From Lachnospiraceae bacterium (lineage in GTDB: Bacteria > Bacillota > Clostridia > Lachnospirales > Lachnospiraceae), in NCBI GenBank assembly GCA_017614345.1, contig JAGACB010000094.1:1-40015 (forward strand): a stretch of 40,015 bases of DNA, in the 5' to 3' direction. The translations under genes were made by a program, and so were the position numbers. Below the pieces are notes generated by a model. That model ran no database searches. It was given only the letters and a program-made list of their open reading frames with translations, and was not told where the DNA came from. Numbering within the stretch: the first letter of the stretch is position 1; each line of letters begins with the position of its first letter. Shown here one piece after another: positions 16,075 through 24,268 of this stretch.

Positions 16075-16105
16075 GAAAAAACCCCGGCACCTTCCGGTAC
16101 CGGGG
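16075..16105 (-). terminator. Intrinsic terminator (attenuator) before the ABC-F gene
   Basis: In RNA sense CCCCGGUACCGG and the downstream GGUGCCGGGG form a strong hairpin followed by UUUUUUC. It lies 65 nt after the leader stop and 184 nt before the ABC-F start. The leader codons ACC TCC CGG are complementary (8 of 9) to CCGGAAGGU in this hairpin, so an alternative antiterminator pairing is possible. Confidence 0.85.
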
Positions 16106-16169
16106 CATAATATGCGCACGATTCTGAATGCAAAGATCAGCCTGACATATCCGTATGGATCTCAAGCGG

Positions 16170-16241
16170 TCACCTTGCACTTCTCCGGGAGGTATCGACA
16201 GAAATGATGAAATTGTTAAGAGCAACTACACGAATTATCAT
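16170..16241 (-). CDS. Putative 23-codon leader peptide of the ABC-F operon
   Basis: ATG (16241) to TGA (16170), with AGGAGGT 7 nt upstream, a very strong site for such a short ORF. The peptide begins MIIRVVALNNFIISVD and ends in a basic TSRRSAR tail; a third of it is Ile, Val or Leu. It sits 50-60 nt after a near-consensus promoter and ahead of an intrinsic terminator and the ABC-F gene. Known inducible ABC-F, erm and cat genes use such uORFs, with a stalled ribosome changing the RNA fold; amino-acid attenuators look alike. Translation is well supported; the inducing signal is not. Confidence 0.7.
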   Translation of the reverse strand: MIIRVVALNNFIISVDTSRRSAR

Positions 16242-16278
16242 TATTCGTACCTCCTTTCTCGCTTTTGGCGTTATTTAT

Positions 16279-16332
16279 CTGTCAGCGACTGCTGACAGGT
16301 TCGATGATATCAGCATATTTTGGGATTGTCAA
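16279..16332 (-). promoter_or_regulatory. Sigma-A promoter and 5' hairpin of the ABC-F leader transcript
   Basis: TTGACA (16332-16327), a 17-nt spacer and TATCAT (16309-16304). The RNA would begin near 16297 with the hairpin CTGTCAGC-AGTC-GCTGACAG (16298-16279), a 5'-end structure that could protect the transcript. Confidence 0.8.
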
Positions 16333-16345
16333 CCATTTTTTTCAA

Positions 16346-16520
16346 ATGTGTTTTTGGGGACGGTTCTGTTTGACACGTTTTTGTGTTTTTGGGGACGGTT
16401 CTGAAAAACACATTTTGGTGAAAAAGGGGACGGTTCCAAAAAACACATTTTCGTGTTTTTCAGAACCGTCCCTATTTACACATTTTTGTGTCAAACAGAA
16501 CCGTCCCCTTTTACACACTC
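16346..16520. repeat. Five-unit GGGACGGTT array downstream of the RAYT gene
   Basis: Three units in plus orientation (cores near 16357, 16392, 16427) are followed by two inverted units (near 16463, 16497), so the array can fold into one large hairpin. Arms vary (GTGTTTTT, GTGAAAAA, GTGTCAAACA) while the core stays constant. The last unit ends 5 nt from the RAYT stop. It is the largest array in the window. Confidence 0.9.
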
Positions 16521-16524
16521 GGCT

Positions 16525-17268
16525 TCACTTTCCGGCCCGCTGAACGATCCCTCGTCCGATGCCGGTCAATCTCTCGATCTGCTTGATCGTCAAGCCCGCA
16601 CGTCGGAGTTGTCGCAACGCTTCATCTCTCTTAGCCTTCGAATAAGCCTTCAGTTCTGATCCGCTGATCAGACCAAGGGTCTCATACAAGGTTTCTTTCG
16701 CCCAGTCGTCATCATTTGTCCGATAATCATAATCCGGACATTTATCATGGTTTTCCTGATCCATAAAAGCCACATAATGTTCCCAATCCCCGATCCAGGA
16801 AAATAACAATGTAGTGTTCACAAATGACCGGCGATTTCCGTACAAATGATAACTGCTCCAGCGATACTCCGAGGCCGGACAGATCCCGGCAGCCTCAGGA
16901 TTGTTCAGGATATAGCGAAAAACCGTCAACATATACTCCTTTGTCTCCACCGGCTCGCTCATAAAACGATCCTGAAACAGATGACCGGTTCTCTCATACT
17001 TGGTATTGTAGTATCCCGCGTAACATACTCCCGTTTTTTTCATAAAAACGGACAATGTCTCCTCGGGATCGTATACCAGCAGATGAACGTGGTTTTCCAT
17101 CAGGCAATAAGCACAGATCCGGATTCCCGTTTCCACGGAAAATCTTTTCATAAGCGAAAGATAATAAGAATAGTCGTTGTCATTTTCAAACAGGATCTGC
17201 TTCCCGACTCCCCTGACGATCACATGATAGTATTTCGTGTGACTTTCTCTCCGAGCTTTTCTTGGCAT
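16525..17268 (-). CDS. REP-associated tyrosine transposase (RAYT, Y1/HUH family)
   Basis: This 247-residue HUH single-strand endonuclease is related to IS200/IS605 TnpA but of the chromosomal RAYT type. Visible are the N-terminal MPRKARRESHTKYYHVIVRG, the metal-binding HUH motif in MENHVHLLVYDP, the region GHLFQDRF and a candidate catalytic tyrosine in FRYILNNPEAAG. A C-terminal helix-turn-helix (LRRAGLTIKQIERLTGIG) is typical of one RAYT group and could read DNA next to the cleavage site. I chose the ATG at 17268 because GGAGGT lies 10 nt upstream. No catalytic motif is missing, so it appears active. Confidence 0.9.
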   Translation of the reverse strand: MPRKARRESHTKYYHVIVRGVGKQILFENDNDYSYYLSLMKRFSVETGIRICAYCLMENHVHLLVYDPEETLSVFMKKTGVCYAGYYNTKYERTGHLFQDRFMSEPVETKEYMLTVFRYILNNPEAAGICPASEYRWSSYHLYGNRRSFVNTTLLFSWIGDWEHYVAFMDQENHDKCPDYDYRTNDDDWAKETLYETLGLISGSELKAYSKAKRDEALRQLRRAGLTIKQIERLTGIGRGIVQRAGK

Positions 17269-17435
17269 ATCATCAATCACCTCCCTTCTCTCTCAATCAT
17301 ATACCGAATAATAGAGAAATGAAAGCAAAATGAATGCAAAAAGGGCCGCAAAGCCTTATAAAATATAGCTTGTCGACTCAAAACTCACACAAATTGTAAA
17401 GTGGAGGGGGAAAAGGGGTTGAAAAGGTGAAAAAA

Positions 17436-17538
17436 TGTGAAAAAGGGGACGGTTCTGAAAAACACATTTTCGTGAAAAAGGGGACGGTTCAAAAAAACAC
17501 ATTTTCGTGTTTTTCAGAACCGTCCCCAATTACACACT
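17436..17538. repeat. Three-unit GGGACGGTT array upstream of the RAYT gene
   Basis: Two plus-orientation units with GTGAAAAA left arms and one inverted unit (GTGTTTTTCAGAACCGTCCC). About 160 nt of AT-rich DNA lie between this array and the RAYT start (17269-17435), in which I see no further gene. Confidence 0.9.
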
Positions 17539-17566
17539 TTCACATTTCGCGATCGTCAACCATTTT

Positions 17567-18271
17567 TCACGCCTTCTTGATCCGCAGAGTCCGCAGATAT
17601 TCTTTCTGCTCCGGGGTGATGCGGTAGCTTTCCACGGCCTTCTGAATGGTTTTGTTGTGGGTCCACACAGGGAGCCTCCGCTCCGTCAGATAGGGAAGGA
17701 CGCTCTCATACTGCTTCGCCAGAGCGGTGGCAAAATACCAGGCTGCCATCATGTTGACGTAATATTCCTCCGAGCGTACACCTGCCACCAGATCCGCATA
17801 TCCGGTGTTGAAATTATCTCCCAGAAAATGCTCCATCAGCATCCCCATGGCAAAGCGTACGGTATAGGTATCTCCGGATCCGATCCACCGGGTAATATAC
17901 GGCAGAAGCCGTTCCGGCTGCTTTTTGAACACCTTCGGCGACATCTGATCGCAGGTGGCCCAATTGTCCACATAGGGCAGAAAGGTCTCAACCTCAGCGA
18001 CGCACACATCAAAATCCTTTTCCAGGGAAATGATAAATGCATGGAGCTGGTCCTCATCAAAATACCTGTGGGGCAGTTCTTTGAGGAACCCATCTAAGGA
18101 CTCCCCCTGCTTCCGGCCGTTCACCAGTTCCTTCGCCAAAGCCCTCAGCTCCGGTGTCCTCACCCCGATGATCCGCTCCGGATCCACAGTGGGAATGATC
18201 TTCTCCTGCATCTTGGCATAGCCTTCATCACGCAGCTCAAATAAACGGTTTGTGATCTCCCGATTTGTCAT
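17567..18271 (-). CDS. DNA alkylation repair protein, AlkD-like
   Basis: This HEAT-repeat-like DNA glycosylase of the AlkC/AlkD family removes positively charged alkylated purines. The all-helical 234-residue chain is the normal size. The conserved active-site region is visible as FLPYVDNWATCDQMSP (Trp and Asp of the family), followed by RFAMGMLMEHFL and NMMAAWYFATALAKQY, which carry further conserved residues. The start at 18271 has GAGAGGAAAA upstream. It is flanked on both sides by repeat arrays and appears to be a single-gene unit. Confidence 0.9.
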   Translation of the reverse strand: MTNREITNRLFELRDEGYAKMQEKIIPTVDPERIIGVRTPELRALAKELVNGRKQGESLDGFLKELPHRYFDEDQLHAFIISLEKDFDVCVAEVETFLPYVDNWATCDQMSPKVFKKQPERLLPYITRWIGSGDTYTVRFAMGMLMEHFLGDNFNTGYADLVAGVRSEEYYVNMMAAWYFATALAKQYESVLPYLTERRLPVWTHNKTIQKAVESYRITPEQKEYLRTLRIKKA

Positions 18272-18296
18272 ACATTTTCCTCTCTAATCTAAGTCA

Positions 18297-18446
18297 GTGT
18301 GTTTTTAGGGACGGTTCTGAAAAACACAAAAGTGTGTCAAACAGAACCGTCCCCAAAAACACACAAAAACGTGTCAAACAGAACCGTCCCCAAAAACACA
18401 AAAACGTGTCAAACAGAACCGTCCCCAAAAACACACAAAAACACAT
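18297..18446. repeat. Four-unit GGGACGGTT array
   Basis: One plus-orientation unit (GTGTTTTTAGGGACGGTTC) and three minus-orientation units in near-perfect tandem (GTGTCAAACAGAACCGTCCC, period about 34-36 nt). On the minus strand the last unit begins directly after the TAA of the FAD reductase gene (TAA-TGTGTTTTTGTGTG). Confidence 0.9.
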
Positions 18447-20068
18447 TACTTCTTCGCGGCGTGTTCGCCGGCGATGTAGCCTGCGGTCACGGCGTGGCCG
18501 AGGGACAGGCCGGGGTGGAAGAAGGGGTAGTCGGGGGCGCCGTAGAACTGGCCGCCAAGGTTGCCGGCGGCGTAGAGGCCGGGGATCACGGAGCCGGAGG
18601 CGGTGACTACGCGGCCGAATTCGTCCGTCAGGACGCCGGCTGTGATGGAGGAGCACCGGATATGGCGGCGGATGCCCCAGAAGGGAGCAGTCTGCAGCTT
18701 GTGAAGATACTCGGGCTTCTTGCCGAAGTCATCGTCACATCCCTTCTCGCAAAGCTCGTTGTAGCGGGCAACGGAGGAAACAACCTGCTCCTTCGGCAGG
18801 CCCAGCTTTTCCGCCAGTTCCTCCAAGGTATCGGCCCGGAAGGTATCGATCAGACCGGCAAATACTCCCACGTGAAGGGAAGGATCCTCTTCCTTCAGGT
18901 ACCGTTTCATGACAAATTCCGGAACGGGGCCCTTTGCATAACTCATATAATCATTGTCGTAGATCTGAACATACCAACCAAGGGAACCGTTTTCCCGGTG
19001 CTCGGGATCCGTATTGCTGCCCTTGAAGGCCGGCTGCCAGCGGAGCACATTGGAGATGTACGCCATGTCCACCTCTTCGCAGACAAAGCGCTCGCCATTC
19101 ATGTTAAGATCCAGGAAGGTGGGCTCATCCCACATAAGACCGGCGTCAAAATCGTGCATGATGTGGCTGTGAGCCACAGGCTCCATCACACCGCCTGCCG
19201 CAATGGCAAGGATGTTTCCGTCACCCGTCCGGCGCACCACCTTCTTATCAAAGTCCTTGATATCCGGGCAGAAACGCTCCACCATGGACGCATTGTTCTC
19301 ATAGGAACCGGTGGCAAGGATCACGGATCTCGCATTGATCCGGATGTAATTCCCATCGGCGTCCTTTCCGACGCAGCCTACAACCGCGCCGTTTTCATCT
19401 CTCAGAAGAGACACCACCGGCGTCCGGTAAAATACCTGAAATCGCTCGCCATACTCCTCCCTTGCATCCTCCAGGATCCCGGCCACCAGCGTTCCGATAT
19501 TCTTCGGCTTCGGCCCGAACCAGGGCGCAAACACGCTGACCTTATCCTCACCGAAATCAAAGGTCTGGGTCCCGTCGTGCATCACACCGGTCATCACCGT
19601 GGAGGTATCCTGATATTTGCTGACACCGTAGCGCTCATTTTTCCATTCATTTTCCTCGGTGATCCCGCCCCTCTGAAGGAGAAATGCGATGGCCTCCTCA
19701 GATCTGTCCAGGTACGCCTCCAGAAGCTTTCTGTTGGGCCTCCAGGAGTTCACTGCCGTGGCAAATGTCAGCCACTTCTTCAGTCCTGCTTCGGTGCTGT
19801 CGCCTTTCACCACCGCCGATGCACAGTTTCCCTGGGACACAGCAGCAGATTCCTTCTGCAGCACAGCCACACTGGCTCCCAAGGCTGCGGCACGTACTGC
19901 CGCGGGGACACCGGCTGCTCCGGCTCCGCAGACTGCCACGTCCACCGTCAGTTCACGGGCAAATGTCGTAATAGGCCCCAGCTCCACGCAGGAAGCCTCG
20001 ATATCCTCCGGGTAGATCCCCGGAAATACCTGAGTTTTTTCAGTCTTTTCCATCTTACATGAATCCAT
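18446..20068 (-). CDS. FAD-dependent oxidoreductase, fumarate reductase flavoprotein-like
   Basis: This 540-residue FAD_binding_2 family protein has the N-terminal dinucleotide motif VDVAVCGAGAAGVPAAVRAA (about 42-61) followed by ALGASVAVLQKE, and a C-terminal flavin contact GSVIPGLYAAGNLGGQFYG. The middle holds a capping domain of the fumarate or acrylate reductase kind (FCPDIKDFDKKVVRRTGDGNI). It has no signal peptide, Tat motif or FMN-binding domain, so it acts in the cytoplasm and needs a separate electron donor. Relatives reduce fumarate, urocanate, cinnamates or steroids. Downstream of an esterase and exporter, reduction of a released aromatic acid is a reasonable but unproven role. Confidence 0.8.
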   Translation of the reverse strand: MDSCKMEKTEKTQVFPGIYPEDIEASCVELGPITTFARELTVDVAVCGAGAAGVPAAVRAAALGASVAVLQKESAAVSQGNCASAVVKGDSTEAGLKKWLTFATAVNSWRPNRKLLEAYLDRSEEAIAFLLQRGGITEENEWKNERYGVSKYQDTSTVMTGVMHDGTQTFDFGEDKVSVFAPWFGPKPKNIGTLVAGILEDAREEYGERFQVFYRTPVVSLLRDENGAVVGCVGKDADGNYIRINARSVILATGSYENNASMVERFCPDIKDFDKKVVRRTGDGNILAIAAGGVMEPVAHSHIMHDFDAGLMWDEPTFLDLNMNGERFVCEEVDMAYISNVLRWQPAFKGSNTDPEHRENGSLGWYVQIYDNDYMSYAKGPVPEFVMKRYLKEEDPSLHVGVFAGLIDTFRADTLEELAEKLGLPKEQVVSSVARYNELCEKGCDDDFGKKPEYLHKLQTAPFWGIRRHIRCSSITAGVLTDEFGRVVTASGSVIPGLYAAGNLGGQFYGAPDYPFFHPGLSLGHAVTAGYIAGEHAAKK

Positions 20069-20094
20069 TTTTCAATTTCCCCTCATAAATGAAA

Positions 20095-21072
20095 TCATAA
20101 TCCCTTAAAGAACCGGTCAGCCAGCTCGGGCCACAGGACCGCCTCATTATTCGGCTGAGGCTTCCACATGCCGGGCTCCGGTGCGGGAGGCGGTGTGAGC
20201 ATCTGATCGCGGACCTCCGGCGGAACGTCAATGGCATTTGTCCGGATGGCATTTACCAGTTCAAAGGTCTGTTCCATGGTATAGGGCTCGCCGAAACGGC
20301 CGTTTGCCCAGTCCTCATTGGGTACGGACAGGCCGTGTCCACCCGAGGAAAATGCATGCTGTGCATAGCGTACGCCCTTGGCCTTAAGCGCCATGGCGTA
20401 GAGGTAGCTGTTCTCCACCGGAACCAGATCGTCCGGAACAGTCTGCCAGATAAAGCAGGGAGGATTGGTCTCCTTGACATTTTTCTCCAGGGAATAACGC
20501 TCCAGAAGGGCCTTGGCCTCATCATCCTCCCGGTCGTAGATGTCTGCGCCGAGAAGGAACTTGAAGGAATCCTTGTGGGCAAACTCGCCGGAGGTGATCA
20601 CCGGGTAAGACAGGATCGCACCGGTGGGACGGCAGGAAATCCCCGCATAATCGGGGGTCTCATCCGTCAGCTCCTCCCAGTAGTTGCAGACGGAAGCGCA
20701 GACATGACCTGCAGCCGAAAAACCGCAGATGTACAGGCGCTCCGGATCGATCCGGTACTCCTCTGCACGCTTTCTAACAAATCGGATGGCCCTTGCCAGA
20801 TCCTTCATGGACCGGTCAAAGAGGGGCTCCCTCATCAGCTGGTTGGTGGTATAGGTCATGACAAAACAATTATATCCAAGCTCGTTAAAGGCCTTGGCAA
20901 CGATCTCACCCTCCGTGGGAACCACCACGGCATAGCCGCCGCCGGGCACCACGATCATACAGGGATGCACCTCGCCGTCATCCAGGAGATACTCCCTCAG
21001 ATTCGGGCGGAAACCAAAGGCCAGGGGATAATCATATTCCCCGTCTTTCCAGATTTCGATTCGCTCTTTCAT
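20095..21072 (-). CDS. Alpha/beta-hydrolase esterase (acetylxylan/feruloyl esterase-like)
   Basis: This 325-residue hydrolase has an oxyanion loop PGGGYAVVVPTEGE, nucleophile elbow ICGFSAAGHVCAS (GFSAAG), acid in QTVPDDLVPVENS and histidine in FSSGGHGLSVP. It resembles the BD-FAE/Axe-like group of intracellular carbohydrate esterases that remove acetyl or feruloyl groups from xylo-oligosaccharides. There is no signal peptide. The ATG follows GAGGAGGAATAA, a strong site. It lies 26 nt upstream of the FAD reductase gene and 21 nt after the MATE gene, so an operon is likely. Confidence 0.82.
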   Translation of the reverse strand: MKERIEIWKDGEYDYPLAFGFRPNLREYLLDDGEVHPCMIVVPGGGYAVVVPTEGEIVAKAFNELGYNCFVMTYTTNQLMREPLFDRSMKDLARAIRFVRKRAEEYRIDPERLYICGFSAAGHVCASVCNYWEELTDETPDYAGISCRPTGAILSYPVITSGEFAHKDSFKFLLGADIYDREDDEAKALLERYSLEKNVKETNPPCFIWQTVPDDLVPVENSYLYAMALKAKGVRYAQHAFSSGGHGLSVPNEDWANGRFGEPYTMEQTFELVNAIRTNAIDVPPEVRDQMLTPPPAPEPGMWKPQPNNEAVLWPELADRFFKGL

Positions 21073-21093
21073 TTATTCCTCCTCTGTCATCTC

Positions 21094-22473
21094 TTACGTT
21101 TCTTCCAGTTTATCCGGGTCCGCCGGTGCGGCTACCGAGATCTTCTTGATCCATTTTCTGCTGCGAAGCCGGAAAATGCACCAGACTGCCTTGATCACCT
21201 GATCGATCTTCAGCAGGAAATAGATCCAGAAGGCATCCATGTGCCAGACCAGACCCGCCAGGGCGCCCAAGGGAATGGAGGCCACCCACAAAAACAGGAT
21301 GTCCGCCACCATCAGGAACCTGGTATCTCCGCCTCCGCGGAGCACGCCCTTGGTCATGATACTGTTGATCGCCTGGAACACCACGATAATGGCGATGGAA
21401 TTCATCAGCTGAGCCGCCAGGACCTTGGTCTCAGGCTCCACATTGTAAAGACTGATCACGAAGGGACTGATGATCATGATGATCACGCCGCCGATGAGAC
21501 CGATAATGGCACCCAGGGCGTAAAATGTAACCGCCTGCTCCTGGGCCTTGTCCTTGTGACCTTCTCCCAGGGTGTGGCCGGTGATGATACAGCCCGCCTG
21601 GCAGATACCCTGGATCAGCACCGTACTGAGCTGCTGCGTCACCACGGTAATGGAGTTTGCGGAAACAAAGCTCTTTCCGATGCGGCCCATGATAATGGCC
21701 ACCATACTGTTTCCAAGGGCCAGCAGAAAGTCCGAGATCAGGACGGGGATACTGATCTTGATGTATTCCGAAACCATATCCCCGCACTTCATAAAGAGGT
21801 CCTTGATACGATAATGGATCCGCTGATCCAGGAAGAACATGTATCCGCAGATCAGCGTAAACTCAAAGGCTCTGGCGATCAGCGTTCCCAGGCCCGCTCC
21901 GGCAACACCCATTTCAGGTGCGCCGAACTTACCGAAAATGAACATGTAATTGAAAAAGATGTTCACGAAAAATGCCAGAATGGACGTCAGGAGAGGCACC
22001 CACATTTGCCCGGTGGTCCTCATGACTATGGTACAGGTCAGAGACATTCCCAGGATCAGATAGCAGGGCGCCATATAAACGATGTACCTGATGCCCTCCG
22101 CGATCACCTCCGGCTCCTTTGCATACAGGGCAATGATATAGCCCGGAACAAAGATGGTCGGAATGGTAAAGAACAGGATCGCGATCAGGATCGTCAGCCG
22201 AAGCATGATGGTGACCGACTTCTTTAAGGAAGCATTGTCCTTCATTCCCCAGAACCGGGAGGTCAGGACACTGGCGCCCATTCCGAGACCCATACAGCAG
22301 ATCTGGAACAGACTCACGTACTGATTTGCCTGCGCCACGGCGGACAGGGAATTCTCTCCCAGCTTTCCGACCATGACATTGTCCGTTAAATTCACACCGA
22401 TCGTGATCATGCTCTGCATGGAGATCGGCAGTGCAATGAGGGCCGTCTTCTTATAGAAGGCCGGGTCTTTCAC
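21094..22473 (-). CDS. MATE family efflux transporter
   Basis: This multidrug and toxic compound extrusion protein has about 12 hydrophobic segments in two homologous halves; it exports organic cations or other small molecules against Na+ or H+. Typical sequence includes ALPISMQSMITIGVNLTDNV near the N-terminus and GVAGAGLGTLIARAFEF in the middle. I prefer the GTG at 22473 (VKDPAFYKKTALIALPIS), with GGAAGTGG upstream, because MATE proteins usually begin just before this FYKK segment; an in-frame TTG at 22524 would start inside a repeat element. The substrate is not predictable; the context suggests export of plant-derived or modified phenolics. Confidence 0.88.
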   Translation of the reverse strand: MKDPAFYKKTALIALPISMQSMITIGVNLTDNVMVGKLGENSLSAVAQANQYVSLFQICCMGLGMGASVLTSRFWGMKDNASLKKSVTIMLRLTILIAILFFTIPTIFVPGYIIALYAKEPEVIAEGIRYIVYMAPCYLILGMSLTCTIVMRTTGQMWVPLLTSILAFFVNIFFNYMFIFGKFGAPEMGVAGAGLGTLIARAFEFTLICGYMFFLDQRIHYRIKDLFMKCGDMVSEYIKISIPVLISDFLLALGNSMVAIIMGRIGKSFVSANSITVVTQQLSTVLIQGICQAGCIITGHTLGEGHKDKAQEQAVTFYALGAIIGLIGGVIIMIISPFVISLYNVEPETKVLAAQLMNSIAIIVVFQAINSIMTKGVLRGGGDTRFLMVADILFLWVASIPLGALAGLVWHMDAFWIYFLLKIDQVIKAVWCIFRLRSRKWIKKISVAAPADPDKLEET

Positions 22474-22515
22474 AAAAATGCCCACTTCCAAAAACTCTCT
22501 TTCATATAGACTACA

Positions 22516-22570
22516 ATGTGTCAATGTTGCAGGTCAGAGACCTGCAACTAAACCGTCCCCAAAAACACAT
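22516..22570. repeat. Composite repeat between GH51 and MATE genes
   Basis: TGTGTCAAT, then GTTGCAGGTC-AGA-GACCTGCAAC (22526-22548), then TAAACCGTCCCCAAAAACAC. The second palindrome replaces one arm of a GGGACGGTT element. On the minus strand it begins directly at the TAA of the GH51 gene. Confidence 0.85.
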
Positions 22571-24216
22571 TACGCTTTCAAAACATCCTGTGCTCTCGGA
22601 TCACCATCCTGAAAAATGCCCTTCTCCAGGATCAGCACGTTCCAGGAAAGAGGACGTACTCTCGTGGAGATCTTGCCGTCCTTCTCGATGACGCCGACTA
22701 CCGGTACCGGATGGATCCGGTCGGGATCTTCAAAGGTATTCTTTGCATCCCAGTCGTCCGTGTACATTTCCAGATGTTCCTTAAAACTATATCCCTCAAA
22801 ACCGGTTGCGTCAATGGTCAGAGGATATTCTTCCGTCTCACTCTTGTTGATCACGAAGATGGTAACTCTTCCTGCATCCTGATCCCAGGCGGATGCGGCG
22901 TCGATATACGGAACGCCTTCCTTGGTGGGATACTGGGAATTATCGTCGATGATGTATCCGGGGATGTCGAAGGTCTCACTCTCCACAGCCGTATTCAGGG
23001 AAATGCCCTTCGCATAGCGGATGAAGTGTGTAAACGGATAGAAGGATGCGGATCTCCAGACGTGATCATGGTTCGATGCACACAGAGCGCCGAGACCGCC
23101 GGTCATACATCCGATCTTCACGCGGTCTGCAAGACGAAGGAGCGCTAACTGAATGGAAGCCATGGAAAGCGCATGGATCATATCTCCGCCGGGGAACTGG
23201 AACTGGGGCATCTTATCAGGATCATGCATGATGTACTTCCGCTCGGGATTGAAACGGTAGTGATCCGCATACATATTGTGAGGGCCGTAGCCGGGACGCA
23301 GCTCTCTTGACGGGCGCACCATGGAACCGTACTCATCAAGGGAAATATTTACCTTCTTGGGTGTACGGCACTTTGCAGCCACCAGGTCGCAGAGGGCGAT
23401 CTCGGTGTTGATGAAATCCTCATAATACAAAGAACCGCCGAGAAGCGCCTTTAAATCTCCGGGAGGCGCGATATGATAATGATGGATCGACAGATAGTCC
23501 ACCGACTCGTAGCACTCGTTCAACACATCCTCTTCCCATTCCGGAAAATGTGCCATAAAGGGCGCAGAGGAACCGCAGACAGCAGTTTCGATGGAAGGAT
23601 CGATCCACTTGACTAACTTCGAGATCTCATTTGCCCGGATACCGTAGCCTCTGGGATCCCGCTCCCAGGAACCAAGCTGCCAGGGGCCGTCCATCTCATT
23701 TCCCAAAAACCAGGTCTTCACACCGTAAGGCTCCGCATGACCGTTCTTAATACGCTGCTCTGCCCACCAGGAGGTGTCCGGATGATTCGTGTACTCCACG
23801 ATGGCCATGGCATCCCGCATATCGCCGGTACCCAGGTTAATGGTGTACATTGCATCCGTTCCGACCTTCTCGGCCCAGTGCAGATACTCATCGTGTCCCA
23901 CTTCGTTGGTGATGTACTGATACCACGCCGGATCCAGCGCCACCTTTCTCTCACTCTTCGGTCCGATGGAATTCTTCCAGTCCCAGCCGGACACAAAATT
24001 ACCGCCGGGCAGACGGCAGGCCGGCATACCGGTCACCTTCAACGCCTCGATAACATCGCCTCTGAATCCCTCCTCATCCGCAGTCGGATGCTTCGGATTG
24101 AACATGGTTCCGTTCACCATGGTTCCGATGGGCTCCAGGAACGTACTGAAGAGCCTCTTGTCGATCTCTCCCGCCTGAAACAGCGGATGAACTGTGATCT
24201 TTGCTTTTTTACCCAT
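22570..24216 (-). CDS. Alpha-L-arabinofuranosidase, GH51
   Basis: This retaining glycosidase releases arabinose from arabinoxylan and arabinan oligosaccharides. The acid/base is Glu174 in WFLGNEMDGPWQ, and the nucleophile is Glu295 in NISLDEYGSM; the loop CRLPGGNFVSGWDW (about 67-80) is also typical. At 548 residues it is slightly longer than the 500-residue norm. It has no signal peptide, so it acts on imported oligosaccharides. AGAAGGAGAAAG precedes the ATG. A TATAAT promoter lies about 130 nt upstream. Repeat DNA separates it from the MATE gene. Confidence 0.93.
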   Translation of the reverse strand: MGKKAKITVHPLFQAGEIDKRLFSTFLEPIGTMVNGTMFNPKHPTADEEGFRGDVIEALKVTGMPACRLPGGNFVSGWDWKNSIGPKSERKVALDPAWYQYITNEVGHDEYLHWAEKVGTDAMYTINLGTGDMRDAMAIVEYTNHPDTSWWAEQRIKNGHAEPYGVKTWFLGNEMDGPWQLGSWERDPRGYGIRANEISKLVKWIDPSIETAVCGSSAPFMAHFPEWEEDVLNECYESVDYLSIHHYHIAPPGDLKALLGGSLYYEDFINTEIALCDLVAAKCRTPKKVNISLDEYGSMVRPSRELRPGYGPHNMYADHYRFNPERKYIMHDPDKMPQFQFPGGDMIHALSMASIQLALLRLADRVKIGCMTGGLGALCASNHDHVWRSASFYPFTHFIRYAKGISLNTAVESETFDIPGYIIDDNSQYPTKEGVPYIDAASAWDQDAGRVTIFVINKSETEEYPLTIDATGFEGYSFKEHLEMYTDDWDAKNTFEDPDRIHPVPVVGVIEKDGKISTRVRPLSWNVLILEKGIFQDGDPRAQDVLKA

Positions 24217-24268
24217 TTTTCTTTCTCCTTCTCATAAAGATTTTGCAATACTCACAAGGAATAGTCTG

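Larger units (their letters stand above)
16346..17537. mobile_element. RAYT gene with flanking repeat arrays (REP-type unit)
   Basis: A Y1 tyrosine transposase gene is flanked on its 3' side by five and on its 5' side by three copies of the dispersed GGGACGGTT element. In known REP/RAYT systems the single transposase gene is bracketed by the repeats it mobilises. The link between this transposase and this repeat is inferred from position. Confidence 0.7.

Noticed and set aside
16346..18446. CRISPR array, suggested by clustered repeats of about 30 nt
   Set aside because: Units alternate in orientation, spacing between cores is only a few nt and irregular, there are no unique spacers of constant length, and no cas gene is present.
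18299..20062. A 587-codon open frame on the plus strand opposite the FAD reductase gene
   Set aside because: It begins inside a repeat array, has no ribosome site and no recognisable domain, and the minus strand encodes a complete FAD_binding_2 enzyme. Long antisense frames are common in this GC-rich codon usage.
20335..22227. A 630-codon plus-strand frame across the esterase and MATE genes
   Set aside because: It is His/Asp-rich with no domain, runs across two real minus-strand genes and their intergenic gap, and is an antisense shadow.
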